From Chryseobacterium gleum (GTDB lineage Bacteria; Bacteroidota; Bacteroidia; Flavobacteriales_D; Crocinitomicaceae): a stretch of DNA of 64,000 nucleotides. Where the stretch lies: assembly GCA_945862165.1 (NCBI GenBank), contig CAMAXI010000010.1, forward strand, positions 1-64,000, in the 5' to 3' direction. The position numbers were made by a program, and so were the translations under genes. The notes beneath the pieces are model-generated. The model worked only from the letters and a program-made list of their open reading frames with translations. It ran no database searches and had not been told where the DNA came from. Position 1 is the first letter of the stretch, and each line of letters opens with the position of its first letter. This document shows, piece by piece, positions 18,426 to 28,954 of the stretch.

Positions 18426-19694
18426 ATGATAAATAGAACATTACAACCGCCAATTTCTCCAATTACTAAAATTAATTTTGTAGAACCAACGATTATTCCT
18501 ATCAATGCTTTTGCGAAAATGTATTGGATGAAAGCTGTATTGGATGAAACGACACGTATCGAATTTCACTTTAACGCAGGATCCATTAGAAGTAGCGACA
18601 AAATTGCAGGTAGCGTTAACAATTTAATATTCTCCGGTACTCCCACTAAAACGAGCACGCAAATTCATGAAGAATTAGATGGTCTAGGCGCTTTTATCGA
18701 TCAAGAATTAGGACAAGAAGTAGCAATTATTTCCCTGTATTGTCTTCGTAAAAATGCAAAAGAAGCAGTTGAAATAGTGTTAGATTCGATTCAAAACGTT
18801 TGTTTCCACGAACAAGAGGTAGCAGATAATATTCGTGAAAAGAAACAACAATACTTAATTTCAAGTGAGAAAGTAAATATTTTAGCCCGAAGAGAATTTC
18901 AAAAACAACTTTTCGCTAATTCACCAAACTATGCACGTCAAATTGAATTAAAAGATTACGATGCAATTACGGTGGAAAGTCTTCAAAAATTTCATCAAGA
19001 ATTTTACCTTAATGGATTATTAAAGGTTGTATTAGTAAGTAATATGGAACTTGAATTTGTAAACTACTTACAAAGTAAAATCACCCCATTTGCTATTCAA
19101 ACAACAACAACATACGAACAACAATTCATCAACAATAAAGGTGCTTTTCATGTTGAAAAAGCAGATGCTGTGCAAACTGCAATTCGCATAGGAATGCCGT
19201 TATTCAATAAAACCCATCCTGACTTTATTGATTTTCAAATACTACAAACCATCCTTGGAGATTATTTTGGAAGTAGATTAATGTCTAACATTCGGGAAGA
19301 TAAAGGATATACCTACGGTATTGGAAGTGGACTTTCAGAAGCGAACAAAACTGGCTATTTTATTATCGCTACCGAAGTGGGAAAAGAATTTGTTTCTGCT
19401 ACACTGCATGAAATAAAATTAGAAATTGAACGTTTACAAAATGAACTAATAGAAGAAGAGGAATTAACCTTGGTGAAAAATTATGTGCTAGGTCAATTAC
19501 TAAAACATGCGGATGGACCAAATGCAATGATGGATTTATTTATGGCAGTTCAACTACAAGGTTTAGGTTTTGAATTTTATGACACTTTTATACAGCGAGT
19601 TAATACAATCACTGCGGAAGATTTAAAACAAATAGCAACAAAATATTTAACTTGGGATTCATTAACGATCATAACAGCGGGTTCTAGTAACTAA
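18426..19694 (+). CDS. M16 family peptidase-like protein lacking HxxEH (non-catalytic partner)
   Basis: M16-like fold motifs (AGSIRSSDKIAG, GSRLMSNIREDKGYTYGIGSG) but no HxxEH; immediately downstream of the catalytic subunit. Confidence 0.88.
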   Translation: MINRTLQPPISPITKINFVEPTIIPINAFAKMYWMKAVLDETTRIEFHFNAGSIRSSDKIAGSVNNLIFSGTPTKTSTQIHEELDGLGAFIDQELGQEVAIISLYCLRKNAKEAVEIVLDSIQNVCFHEQEVADNIREKKQQYLISSEKVNILARREFQKQLFANSPNYARQIELKDYDAITVESLQKFHQEFYLNGLLKVVLVSNMELEFVNYLQSKITPFAIQTTTTYEQQFINNKGAFHVEKADAVQTAIRIGMPLFNKTHPDFIDFQILQTILGDYFGSRLMSNIREDKGYTYGIGSGLSEANKTGYFIIATEVGKEFVSATLHEIKLEIERLQNELIEEEELTLVKNYVLGQLLKHADGPNAMMDLFMAVQLQGLGFEFYDTFIQRVNTITAEDLKQIATKYLTWDSLTIITAGSSN

Positions 19695-19700
19695 TTTTTC

Positions 19701-21761
19701 ATGAAACGTGTGTTAGAAAAAATATGCATCATTTTCGTTTGTTCTTTGTCAATCTTCTCGATTGCACAGAGTTCCAACCCAATGCGTGGATGTGCTTTAC
19801 CTGGGCCAAGTTCGATGTGTACGAAAATGGAGTCGAATGGTGACCTAACACTTTCCTGGACTAAACCTACAGATCCTAACAATATTTTTGTTCGGTATGA
19901 AGTGTATAGATTAGGCACGAATGGTGCAATTGTTTCTATTCCGACTTTCACAAACAACAATACTACTACTATAAATAGTTTCTTTGCCAATAGTGAATTT
20001 TATGTCGGAATAGTTTCTTTATGTGGTGGCGCAGAAGTAATAAACTATGGAGATACGGTTAAAACAATTGATTTAAAATTAAGCAATCAAATGGATGGTC
20101 GCGCTTCTTTAGAATGGTCTACCCCATCCACAAGAAACACACGTTACTTTCAGGTAGAGCGTGAACATCCAAAATTTGGATGGAGTAAGCGAGACTCTGT
20201 TAAGAATTCGCTTTACACGTATATAGACACGATTGATGTGTGTTCTGCTCTCCTCAATTATCGAATCTCCATAAAACATGAGGGATGTATTTCCTATTCC
20301 AATAGCATTGGAGATAACTTCAAAGATGTTATTCCTCCAACTATTCCGATAATAAAGTCGATTTCTTACGACACTTTATTAAAAGGGATCACAGTAAACT
20401 GGTTTAAAAATCCAGCAAGAGATGTACAAGGATATCTACTAAAAATTGGATTCGACAATTCTCCGCTCTCATTTTTAGACAGTGTTGAAACAAAAAAAAA
20501 CATAGAACCTTTAGCGTATAATTTAGTGAATGCACCGTATAATTCTGCAATCACTTTTAGTATAGCAGCTTACGATTCATGCTTATCTTCTAGCCCTCCA
20601 AACAATCAATTATCGGGAAATTCACAACCACATACTGGCTTCAATTTAAAAAACACCTACACCATTTGTAATCGCGCAATCTCACTTAATTGGTCCAAAT
20701 ATATTGGTTGGGATGAAATTAAAAACTACAAAATTTACTGTAAAATCGATAATGGTTATTGGATATTAAGAGATTCAACCCTAAATCAAAGTTATAGTGA
20801 CACATTAATTGGATTTAAAAACTATGCATTTATCATCGAAGCAATAAATAATGAAAATGTAAAAGCTTTTTCAAATCCGATTTTTTTATTCGCAAAAGCG
20901 CCTAGCCTTCCAAAATTCAACTACACGAAAGTTGCAAAGGTGATGCAAAATGTAATTCAAATTGAGCACCTGATCGATAAAGTTGGTGGTGTTTCTAAAA
21001 TTATTCTAGAACGAAAAAATAAATCAGGTGTTTTTAAAGAAATTGCACGTAAAGATGTCACGAATCCGATTCTGTTTTTCACCGATTCTGTCGTAGAAAC
21101 AAATTTCGAAACTTATACGTATCGTACTAGAATTATCGATAGTTGTGGAAATAAAACATCGTATGGTAACGAAGTGACAAGCATGTTACTGAAAATTGAA
21201 AACAAACAAAATGAGAATGAAAATTTAAAAGTAAACCTTTCCTGGTCTCCATATATAGGTTTTAATGGGACTATTCTAAACTATGCTATCTATCGAAAAT
21301 TAAATGGTGTATATGATCCAAATCCTTTGGCGATTTTACCAAATTATCAATTAACCTACCAAGATAACCTTATTAACTTAAGCGATTTTAAAGGGAATGT
21401 TTGTTACTATATCACAGCAATAGAATCTGAAAATAATTACAAACAACCAGCAATTGCAAATACAAATGAAATTTGTTGCACTTTTGACCCTTTAATTTTT
21501 GTTCCAAATGCATTTACACCAAATGGGAAAAACCCAATTTTTCTACCTGTTATATCTTTATTTGAACCAAAAGATTACAGTTTAACAATTATCAATCGAT
21601 GGGGACAACCGGTATTTAGAAGTGTTGATTATAAAATTGGTTGGGACGGAAATTTTGGAAATGAAATGTCGCCAAATGGCAATTATATGTACGTAATTCG
21701 ATATTTAGATGGAGATTATAAAGAATTCATCGAACATGGATTTGTAACTTTAATCAATTAA
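19701..21761 (+). CDS. Secreted FN3-like protein with T9SS type B C-terminal sorting domain
   Basis: Signal peptide; repeated SLSW/NLSW...YEVYR/YAIYRK fibronectin-III-like units; C-terminal VPNAFTPNGKNPIFLPV...IINRWGQPVF...GWDGNFGNEMSPNGNYMYVIRY. Confidence 0.85.
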   Translation: MKRVLEKICIIFVCSLSIFSIAQSSNPMRGCALPGPSSMCTKMESNGDLTLSWTKPTDPNNIFVRYEVYRLGTNGAIVSIPTFTNNNTTTINSFFANSEFYVGIVSLCGGAEVINYGDTVKTIDLKLSNQMDGRASLEWSTPSTRNTRYFQVEREHPKFGWSKRDSVKNSLYTYIDTIDVCSALLNYRISIKHEGCISYSNSIGDNFKDVIPPTIPIIKSISYDTLLKGITVNWFKNPARDVQGYLLKIGFDNSPLSFLDSVETKKNIEPLAYNLVNAPYNSAITFSIAAYDSCLSSSPPNNQLSGNSQPHTGFNLKNTYTICNRAISLNWSKYIGWDEIKNYKIYCKIDNGYWILRDSTLNQSYSDTLIGFKNYAFIIEAINNENVKAFSNPIFLFAKAPSLPKFNYTKVAKVMQNVIQIEHLIDKVGGVSKIILERKNKSGVFKEIARKDVTNPILFFTDSVVETNFETYTYRTRIIDSCGNKTSYGNEVTSMLLKIENKQNENENLKVNLSWSPYIGFNGTILNYAIYRKLNGVYDPNPLAILPNYQLTYQDNLINLSDFKGNVCYYITAIESENNYKQPAIANTNEICCTFDPLIFVPNAFTPNGKNPIFLPVISLFEPKDYSLTIINRWGQPVFRSVDYKIGWDGNFGNEMSPNGNYMYVIRYLDGDYKEFIEHGFVTLIN

Positions 21762-21762
21762 A

Positions 21763-22062
21763 ATGAATCAAAAAAAACGATTGTCAATCTTGAAGCTTGT
21801 TGCAATCCTAGAAGGTACTAGCTACTTACTATTTGCAATTACCGTTCCTCTAAAAAAAATATACCACTACCATATGCCGAATAAAATTGTTGGTATGAGC
21901 CATGGAATATTATTTATCCTATACATGCTACTCGTGTATGTTAATTCAAAAACACAAACATGGACTTGGAAAACAAAGGTATTGTTATATCTTGCTTCAG
22001 TAATACCATTTGGAACGTTTATAGCGGACAAAAAGATTTTAAAAAATGAGCAAAGAAAATAG
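21763..22062 (+). CDS. DUF3817-like small integral membrane protein
   Basis: LKLVAILEGTSYLLFAITVPLKKIY...KIVGMSHGILFILYM. Confidence 0.75.
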   Translation: MNQKKRLSILKLVAILEGTSYLLFAITVPLKKIYHYHMPNKIVGMSHGILFILYMLLVYVNSKTQTWTWKTKVLLYLASVIPFGTFIADKKILKNEQRK

Positions 22063-22771
22063 AAAACGCATTGAAGTTTGCTTCACCCCCGGTGGATACG
22101 AACATTTTAAAAAGGATTTTAACATTGTAGTTGTAATTGATGTTCTTCGTGCAACATCTGCAATTTGCGCTGCGTTTGAATATGGTGTGAATTCCATCAT
22201 TCCAGTGCCAACAATCGAAGAAGCTTGGGAATATAAACAAAAAGGATTTTTAGCTGGAGCAGAACGAAAAGGACAAATTGTAGAAGGATTTGATTTCGGC
22301 AATTCACCATTTAGTTATATGAATCCTGATTTCAAAGGAAAAGATATTGTTTTAACAACAACCAATGGAACACGGTCTCTCGATGTAGCAAAAGATGCTG
22401 ATATTGTTTTAGTTGCCTCATTTTTAAATTTAGATGCAATTTGTAATTGGATCATAAAACAAAACAAAGATGTAGTTTGTTTATGTTCCGGATGGCAAGA
22501 TAATTTCAATCTAGAGGATACCATTTGTGCAGGAGCGATAGCAGAAAAATTAATAAAAACTGGAAATTATTACTCAACAGAAGACTCTTCCATCGCTGCA
22601 AAATATTTATTCCAATCTGCAAAAAAAAATCACCTAGGATTTATAAAATCGAGTTCTCATCGAAGAAGATTGAAAAATTTAAACCTAAATAAAGATGTTC
22701 ATTACTGCCTGACTCCAAATCAAACATCTGTAATTCCAATACTGAAAGATGGCAAATTGGTCAAACTCTAA
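22046..22771 (+). CDS. 2-phosphosulfolactate phosphatase (ComB family)
   Basis: VVVIDVLRATSAICAAFEYGVNSIIPV; DFGNSPF; IVLTTTNGTRSL; CSGWQDNFNLEDTICAGAI. Confidence 0.85.
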   Translation: MSKENRKRIEVCFTPGGYEHFKKDFNIVVVIDVLRATSAICAAFEYGVNSIIPVPTIEEAWEYKQKGFLAGAERKGQIVEGFDFGNSPFSYMNPDFKGKDIVLTTTNGTRSLDVAKDADIVLVASFLNLDAICNWIIKQNKDVVCLCSGWQDNFNLEDTICAGAIAEKLIKTGNYYSTEDSSIAAKYLFQSAKKNHLGFIKSSSHRRRLKNLNLNKDVHYCLTPNQTSVIPILKDGKLVKL

Positions 22772-23732
22772 ATATATTTTAGTTGCACTAATAGTATCCT
22801 TCACTAGTGGATTGATAAGTATATCTTTACCCTGGGGATTTTATGGTCATAAAAAAATCAATCGACTAGCAGTATTTACTTTGCCTCCGAGTATATTTCC
22901 GTTCTATAAAGAAAATTTAAATTACATTACAGAACATGCCGTTGATCCTGACAAACGAAGGTATATCGTCCCAACGGAAGGTCCTTGTCATTTTATTGAT
23001 TTAGACCACTACCAAAATCCTTTCGATAGTATTCCGCATACTTGGAAAAAAGCAGTAGAAAAATTTTCAGAAGATAGCTTACTTAAACATGGTATAGTTC
23101 CATGGCATATATATAGCACAAAATTGAATTTACAAAAAGCATTCGAAGAAAAAAATCTAGACAAAATATTAAAATATTCTGCAGATATAGGACATTATAT
23201 CGGTGATGCCCATGTTCCACTGCATACAACACATAATTATAATGGACAATTAACCAATCAAAAAGGGATACATGGATTATGGGAAAGTAGGTTAGTAGAA
23301 TTATTTTCGGAAGAATACAATTACTTTGTCGGTAAAGCGTCCTATATTTCTAACATCCATAAGGAAACTTGGAAAACCCTAAAAGAATCCCATCTAGCGC
23401 TTGATTCTGTTTTTAAATTTGAAGCCGAAATTAGTGCTGAAAATTTAATCCCTAAATATAGTTTCGAACAACGAGGAACAACAACGATAAAAGTCTATTC
23501 TCGCGAGTTTTCGTTAGCATATCACAAGCGATTAAATAAAATGGTTGAACGAAGATTAACTGCAGCAATTCACATGACAGGAAGTATTTGGTATACTGCC
23601 TGGGTAGATGCTGGTCAACCAGACTTAAGTAACCTACTTAACCGAAAACCATCTAAAAAGTTTTTACTAGAAATGGAAAAATTAGAAAAGAAACATACTA
23701 CGAATCATCTCTCTGGCAGAGATTGTGATTAA
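22749..23732 (+). CDS. Zinc-dependent phospholipase C / S1-P1 nuclease-fold protein
   Basis: WGFYGHKKINRLAV; GPCHFIDLDHY; ADIGHYIGDAHVPLHTTHNYNGQ zinc-ligand pattern. Confidence 0.75.
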   Translation: MANWSNSKYILVALIVSFTSGLISISLPWGFYGHKKINRLAVFTLPPSIFPFYKENLNYITEHAVDPDKRRYIVPTEGPCHFIDLDHYQNPFDSIPHTWKKAVEKFSEDSLLKHGIVPWHIYSTKLNLQKAFEEKNLDKILKYSADIGHYIGDAHVPLHTTHNYNGQLTNQKGIHGLWESRLVELFSEEYNYFVGKASYISNIHKETWKTLKESHLALDSVFKFEAEISAENLIPKYSFEQRGTTTIKVYSREFSLAYHKRLNKMVERRLTAAIHMTGSIWYTAWVDAGQPDLSNLLNRKPSKKFLLEMEKLEKKHTTNHLSGRDCD

Positions 23733-23739
23733 TAAAAAA

Positions 23740-23762
23740 AGGCTGATCCAATGAATCAGCCT
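23740..23762. terminator. Hairpin between convergent genes
   Basis: aggctgat-N7-atcagcct preceded by a 7-A tract (T-tract on - strand). Confidence 0.65.
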
Positions 23763-23784
23763 CTAATCTATTTAAAATTGTAGT

Positions 23785-25488
23785 TTACTTTGAGATTGCA
23801 ACAAAATTTTCATTTGTGACAAACTTCAAAAACTCACGATCTCTAATCATTTTTGCTTTAAATGAAGCGTCTTTTGCTATAGAAGCTTGTAAAGCTTTAA
23901 CACACTCGTCTACTTTATCTTGATGAGCAAATGCAATAGCTTTCAAATAATGACCTTGTGCGGAAGAAACATCTGAAGACGCATTAATCGTAGCGATAGC
24001 AGCTTCAAAATCTTTATTTAACACCTGTGCTAATGCTTTGTTAAAGGTCTTACTATCCCCAAAACTAGAAATTGCAGATGAATAATTTCCTTGAACAATA
24101 CTAATAATTCCTTTGTTGTAATTTCCTTCAGCACCAGCACCACTCGATTTTTCTAATAATTCTTTTGCCTTTTTCAAATCACCTTTAGCTCCAGCTAAGG
24201 CTGCCAAGTTATTTTTAGTTATTCCGCTTTCTTGAATTGAAATAGATTTTTCAAATTTTGATTCCGCTTCCGCTAATTTACCTTGTGTAAAATATAAAAC
24301 ACCTTCATTATTAAAAGCTCTATTATCCGAAGGATACAACTTTTCGCAAGCAGTGTATATCAATGCTTTTTCCGCTAAATTTGATTGTAATGAAGCAGCA
24401 TACAAAAGTTCTTCAACACCTAATTTTTCAGGATTTGTTTTTGCTATTACTAAATAGGTTTCATCGGAATGTCCTGTTGTTTCGTAGCTTACTTTAACTT
24501 CAGCACGACGTAACTTTGGAAAAATCGTTTTATCTAAAAAAGTAAAGGTTTTAGCCATGTTGCGCATTTCAGTTTCTCGTTGAATAGGATCTTTATACAT
24601 TTCTAAAACACGAATAACCAATTGTTTTTCATCTTGATCCATCGCAGACTTTTCTAACTCCACTTTGAATCCATCAAAATCTTCTCCACGTCCAAACAAA
24701 GAATATATTTCCTTATTAGCAGCTTCATTTTTAGCATTTTTAGCAAGTAAAAGCGTAGTTGTTTTACCAGTAGTCGCTCTATCAGAAGATAAGGTATTAT
24801 TTTTATTTTCTTCCCCTTCAGGAGATGCATACCCTACAATTTGAATGGACTTAATTTTAATTTTAGGATTGTTTTGTGCTTCAATAAGCCATTTTTCAAA
24901 AGATTTCAAAGATTCTTTATCTAATTCTCCTGCTTGTAAGTCTGATTTTCCTTTTAAATAATTGATTTGTGCAGTGTAAACCTCTTCCCGAACATTTACA
25001 TGCTTATCTTTCTCGATTGCAACTTTAAAATCTTTATTTACTAAGTATGGAGTAATAATAGTCCCATCCGCAATTTTCTTTGTTGGAGTCATCATTTTTT
25101 CAACTCCACCTTTCATTACGCGACCTGAAACTGTTAATTCTGCATTTTCCATGTCCGGTTTGTAAGCGATTACGTCTTCATAGCTTACAACGCCTCCAGG
25201 CTTATATAAAATTGTAGTACCATTACCAGTAGATTTTTCACCCATAATTAATACAGAGTTCAATGCATTATTACCCAACATTGGCGTAATTTCGATAGAT
25301 GCTTTCTTGTTTAATCCTTTTTGAGGAAAAGTCACAGCTACTTTTACACGAACACTATCACCATGCACCTCTAAAGGACTAGGAGTAACGGTATAATTAA
25401 CATCTTTTATCAAGCTACAGCTTGCAACTAGTGAACTAGCAATTGTCAACATTGCTATACTTTTGATAGTAGGATTTTTCATACTCAA
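23785..25488 (-). CDS. Lipoprotein with OmpA-like segment and C-terminal TPR repeats
   Basis: Lipobox LVASC; IKSIQIVGYASPEGEENKNNTLSSDRATT OmpA-like segment; ALIYTACEKLYPSDNRAFNNEGVLYFTQGKLAEAESKFEKSI TPR. Confidence 0.75.
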   Translation of the reverse strand: MSMKNPTIKSIAMLTIASSLVASCSLIKDVNYTVTPSPLEVHGDSVRVKVAVTFPQKGLNKKASIEITPMLGNNALNSVLIMGEKSTGNGTTILYKPGGVVSYEDVIAYKPDMENAELTVSGRVMKGGVEKMMTPTKKIADGTIITPYLVNKDFKVAIEKDKHVNVREEVYTAQINYLKGKSDLQAGELDKESLKSFEKWLIEAQNNPKIKIKSIQIVGYASPEGEENKNNTLSSDRATTGKTTTLLLAKNAKNEAANKEIYSLFGRGEDFDGFKVELEKSAMDQDEKQLVIRVLEMYKDPIQRETEMRNMAKTFTFLDKTIFPKLRRAEVKVSYETTGHSDETYLVIAKTNPEKLGVEELLYAASLQSNLAEKALIYTACEKLYPSDNRAFNNEGVLYFTQGKLAEAESKFEKSISIQESGITKNNLAALAGAKGDLKKAKELLEKSSGAGAEGNYNKGIISIVQGNYSSAISSFGDSKTFNKALAQVLNKDFEAAIATINASSDVSSAQGHYLKAIAFAHQDKVDECVKALQASIAKDASFKAKMIRDREFLKFVTNENFVAISK

Positions 25489-25561
25489 TTTATGAATCTT
25501 AATTTACTTATTTACAAACTATTAATTATTAATCGTCAAGTTAACAATCAATAATAACTGA

Positions 25562-26071
25562 CTAATTTAGTATTTTTTTTAATAATGAAGCGTCTGAACA
25601 CATATTTAATAGTTCTTTCATTGATTTATGAACCATTGTATCTATAAAATTTGGCGCAATTTCAACCATGGGTTCAAGCACAAAACGACGATCGTAAATA
25701 CGTGGATGCGGTATTTCCAAACCGTTCATAGTGATTATTTTATCCCCATAATACAAAATATCTAAATCAATTAATCGATCAGTGTAGACTGTGGTGGTTT
25801 TTTCTTTTCGCCCTAAATCACACTCAATTTTTTTTAAACCAACTAATAGCAATTCTGCAGAAAATTTAGTGTATATTTCTAACACGCCATTCACAAACAT
25901 TTCTGATGATTCAAACCCCCAAGGCTCTGATTCATAGAGTGAAGACTGACGCACCACAATCCCTAATTCATTATTAATCAAATTAATAGCAAGTTTGATA
26001 TTTACTAATTTATCCCCTAAATTCGACCCGAAACCAATAAAAACTTGCACCATATACTTGCTATTTATCAA
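25562..26071 (-). CDS. folK: 2-amino-4-hydroxy-6-hydroxymethyldihydropteridine diphosphokinase
   Basis: FIGFGSNLGDKLVNIKLAI; SSLYESEPWGFESSEMFVNGVLEI; DLDILYYGD; EIPHPRIYDRRFVLEPMVEIAP. Confidence 0.95.
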   Translation of the reverse strand: MINSKYMVQVFIGFGSNLGDKLVNIKLAINLINNELGIVVRQSSLYESEPWGFESSEMFVNGVLEIYTKFSAELLLVGLKKIECDLGRKEKTTTVYTDRLIDLDILYYGDKIITMNGLEIPHPRIYDRRFVLEPMVEIAPNFIDTMVHKSMKELLNMCSDASLLKKILN

Positions 26072-26144
26072 ATGATACGTTCTTTATAAAACTGGGTTAC
26101 ACAATTTCAAAATCGTTACGTACATTTGCTCTAAATTAAGGATT

Positions 26145-27944
26145 ATGATAGAAAAAAGATTTTCTTATTGGAAGATATTTTGGCCAACTTTCACCGCAAT
26201 AATTGTCGTATCTGCTATATACGCGTTGATTTTCTTTGGAATAATTGGAGCGATGCTAGCAGGACTATCAAACGAAGAAGCAGATGAAAATTCATCTAAA
26301 ACAATCCTGCACATGACTTTAGACGGTGTTATTTCAGAAAACAGTTCCTCGAAACTAAATGCCTCCACTTTTTCAATTGAGAAAAAAATTGGATTAAGCG
26401 ACATTTTATTTGGACTTGAAAAAGCAAAATCAGACCCAAATATAAAAGGACTTTATATAGAATTAAAAGGGATAAATTGCGGTATTTCTACTGCTCGAGA
26501 AATTAGAAGAGCAATTGCTGACTTTCAAAAATCCGGAAAATTCGTTATCGCCTATACCAGCGGTGAAATGATTTCACAAAAACAACTGTACTTAACTTCT
26601 GTTGTGAAAGAAAATTACGGTTTTCCTGGTACTATGGTAGAATTTTTAGGGCTAGGGACGGAGCCAATGTTTTTCAAAAATACTTTGGATTTACTTGGCG
26701 TAGAAATGCAAGTAATTCGTGGTCGTAGCAATGATTTCAAAAGTGCTGTTGAACCATTTTTATACACCAAAATGTCTGATTCCAGCAGATTACAAACTAC
26801 CTTACTATTAAAAAATATTTGGAAAGAAATTCGTTGTGAAATTGCAAACGATATTCATACAGATACTGCGACATTATCTAAAATTGCAAATAAGGCACTC
26901 GTAACATCTGTGGAACAAGCAGTGAAATTTCGCTTCTTCAAAGCAAGCAAATATGAAGATGAAATTTTAAAAATTTTAACCCGAAAAGTAAATGTTGAAA
27001 CATCCGACGACTTAGATTTGTTAGCATTTGAAAAATACGCACGTAAAAACTTTTACAACCAACAGATTAGTAACAATTTATCCAAGCCAAACATAGCCAT
27101 CATTTTAGCGGAAGGAGATATAAGTGTAGATGGGGATGAATTAACTTCCGACAATGTTGCTAAATATATTCGGGAAGCGCGACTAGACAATAATATTAAA
27201 ACGATTGTTTTACGTGTAAATAGTCCAGGAGGTAGCGCACTAGCAAGTGACATTATCTGGAGAGAAGTTGTTTTAGCAAATAAATCCAAAAAAGTGATCG
27301 TATCTATGGGGGATGTAGCTGCTTCTGGCGGATATTATATCGCAACAGCCGCTTCCAAAATCTTTGCAGAACCAACAACAATTACAGGTTCTATTGGTGT
27401 TTTTGGAATCATACCATATACAGGTAAATTCTTTCAAGATAAATTAGGAATAACTTTTGATAAAATAACAACCAACAAGCATGCTTCTTTATCCTTAAAT
27501 CATAAATTATCATCTGAAGAACTAATGCTTATCCAAAAACAAGTAGATAAAATTTACACCGATTTCATTCGAAAAGTTTCTGATGGTAGAAAAATGAGTC
27601 CCGAATTAGTTCATCGTTATGCACGTGGACGAGTTTGGACAGGTATTGATGCGAAAAAAATTGGCTTAGTAGATGAATTAGGTGGATTAAATGATGCTAT
27701 CGCATATGCTGCAAAGCAAGCGAAAATAAATAAGGTTATTCCACGTTATTGGCCGGAAAAAAAATTAGAACCCATCGAAGAAATTTTAGATCAATTAGAA
27801 GATTTAAAAGAAAATAAAACTTCAGCAAATACGGTGACTACAAAAATTCCTGCAAGTATTCAAAAATATTATACTGAATTACTAAAATTAGAAAATATGC
27901 AAGGAATTCAGATGCGTATGCCATTTAATATAGAAATACATTAA
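26145..27944 (+). CDS. sppA: Signal peptide peptidase SppA, 67K-type
   Basis: Two-domain ClpP-like protease; VLRVNSPGGSALASDIIW, GDVAASGGYYIATAASKIFAEPTTITGSIGVFG, GRVWTGIDAKKIGLVDELGGL. Confidence 0.94.
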   Translation: MIEKRFSYWKIFWPTFTAIIVVSAIYALIFFGIIGAMLAGLSNEEADENSSKTILHMTLDGVISENSSSKLNASTFSIEKKIGLSDILFGLEKAKSDPNIKGLYIELKGINCGISTAREIRRAIADFQKSGKFVIAYTSGEMISQKQLYLTSVVKENYGFPGTMVEFLGLGTEPMFFKNTLDLLGVEMQVIRGRSNDFKSAVEPFLYTKMSDSSRLQTTLLLKNIWKEIRCEIANDIHTDTATLSKIANKALVTSVEQAVKFRFFKASKYEDEILKILTRKVNVETSDDLDLLAFEKYARKNFYNQQISNNLSKPNIAIILAEGDISVDGDELTSDNVAKYIREARLDNNIKTIVLRVNSPGGSALASDIIWREVVLANKSKKVIVSMGDVAASGGYYIATAASKIFAEPTTITGSIGVFGIIPYTGKFFQDKLGITFDKITTNKHASLSLNHKLSSEELMLIQKQVDKIYTDFIRKVSDGRKMSPELVHRYARGRVWTGIDAKKIGLVDELGGLNDAIAYAAKQAKINKVIPRYWPEKKLEPIEEILDQLEDLKENKTSANTVTTKIPASIQKYYTELLKLENMQGIQMRMPFNIEIH

Positions 27945-27952
27945 AAAAAACG

Positions 27953-28954
27953 ATGCAAAAAAATATTGATTTAAAAGACTTTACAACCTTTGGAGTTTCT
28001 GCTAATGCGCGTCATTTTGCAGCTTTTTCAACAGAAGAGGAGGCGCGTACATTAACAGAAAATAATACAGAAGAATTATTGATTCTAGGCGGAGGTAGCA
28101 ATTTATTGTTAACCCAGGATTTTAATGGACTTGTTCTAAAAAATGAAATAAAAGGTATCACGGTAAGCGCGAAAGAAGATACTTCTGTGGTATTGAAAGT
28201 CGGTGCAGGCGAAGTTTGGCATGACTTAGTACTTTACACAATCGAACATGGTTACCACGGCTTAGAAAACATGTCATTAATTCCAGGTAGTGTAGGTGCT
28301 AGTCCAATGCAAAATATTGGCGCATACGGTGTGGAAATTAAAGATGTGTTTGAAAAATTAGAAGCACTTGAAATTCAAACTGGAGAAATGCAAACTTTCT
28401 CGAAAGATGCATGTGCATTTGGGTATAGAGAAAGTGTATTCAAACGCGCATTAAAAGGAAAATACATAATTACACACGTATATTTTCGTTTGTCCTTATC
28501 GGAAAAAGTAAGCACACATTATGGCGCAATCGAAAGTGAATTAACGAAACAAGGCATATCTAATCCAACCAGTAAAGACGTTAGTAATGCTGTAATTGCA
28601 ATTCGTTCAAGTAAATTACCTAATCCAAAGGAACTTGGTAATGCTGGAAGTTTTTTTAAAAATCCAGTTGTTCCAATTGAAACGTACAATAGAATCAAAG
28701 AAGTATACCTTGACGCTCCATCCTACCCTATTGACGAAAAATCCGTTAAAGTTCCCGCAGGTTGGTTAATTGAAACTGCGGGTTGGAAAGGAAAACAAGT
28801 AGGTGCATGTGGAGTGCATAAAAATCAAGCGTTGGTATTGGTAAATTATGGCGGGGCAACGGGCAATGAAATATACAAACTTTCAACTGAAATTATAGAA
28901 GATATTGTCCAGAAATTCGGCATTACACTTGAACGTGAAGTGAATATTTTATAA
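27953..28954 (+). CDS. murB: UDP-N-acetylmuramate dehydrogenase
   Basis: FTTFGVSANARHF; LGGGSNLLL; LIPGSVGASPMQNIGAYGVEIKD; FGYRESVFK; NAGSFFKNPV. Confidence 0.96.
   Translation: MQKNIDLKDFTTFGVSANARHFAAFSTEEEARTLTENNTEELLILGGGSNLLLTQDFNGLVLKNEIKGITVSAKEDTSVVLKVGAGEVWHDLVLYTIEHGYHGLENMSLIPGSVGASPMQNIGAYGVEIKDVFEKLEALEIQTGEMQTFSKDACAFGYRESVFKRALKGKYIITHVYFRLSLSEKVSTHYGAIESELTKQGISNPTSKDVSNAVIAIRSSKLPNPKELGNAGSFFKNPVVPIETYNRIKEVYLDAPSYPIDEKSVKVPAGWLIETAGWKGKQVGACGVHKNQALVLVNYGGATGNEIYKLSTEIIEDIVQKFGITLEREVNIL

Noticed and set aside
18426-19694. M16 protein without HxxEH as a decayed pseudogene
   Set aside because: Heterodimeric M16B systems normally pair a catalytic and a non-catalytic subunit; the ORF is full-length and intact.
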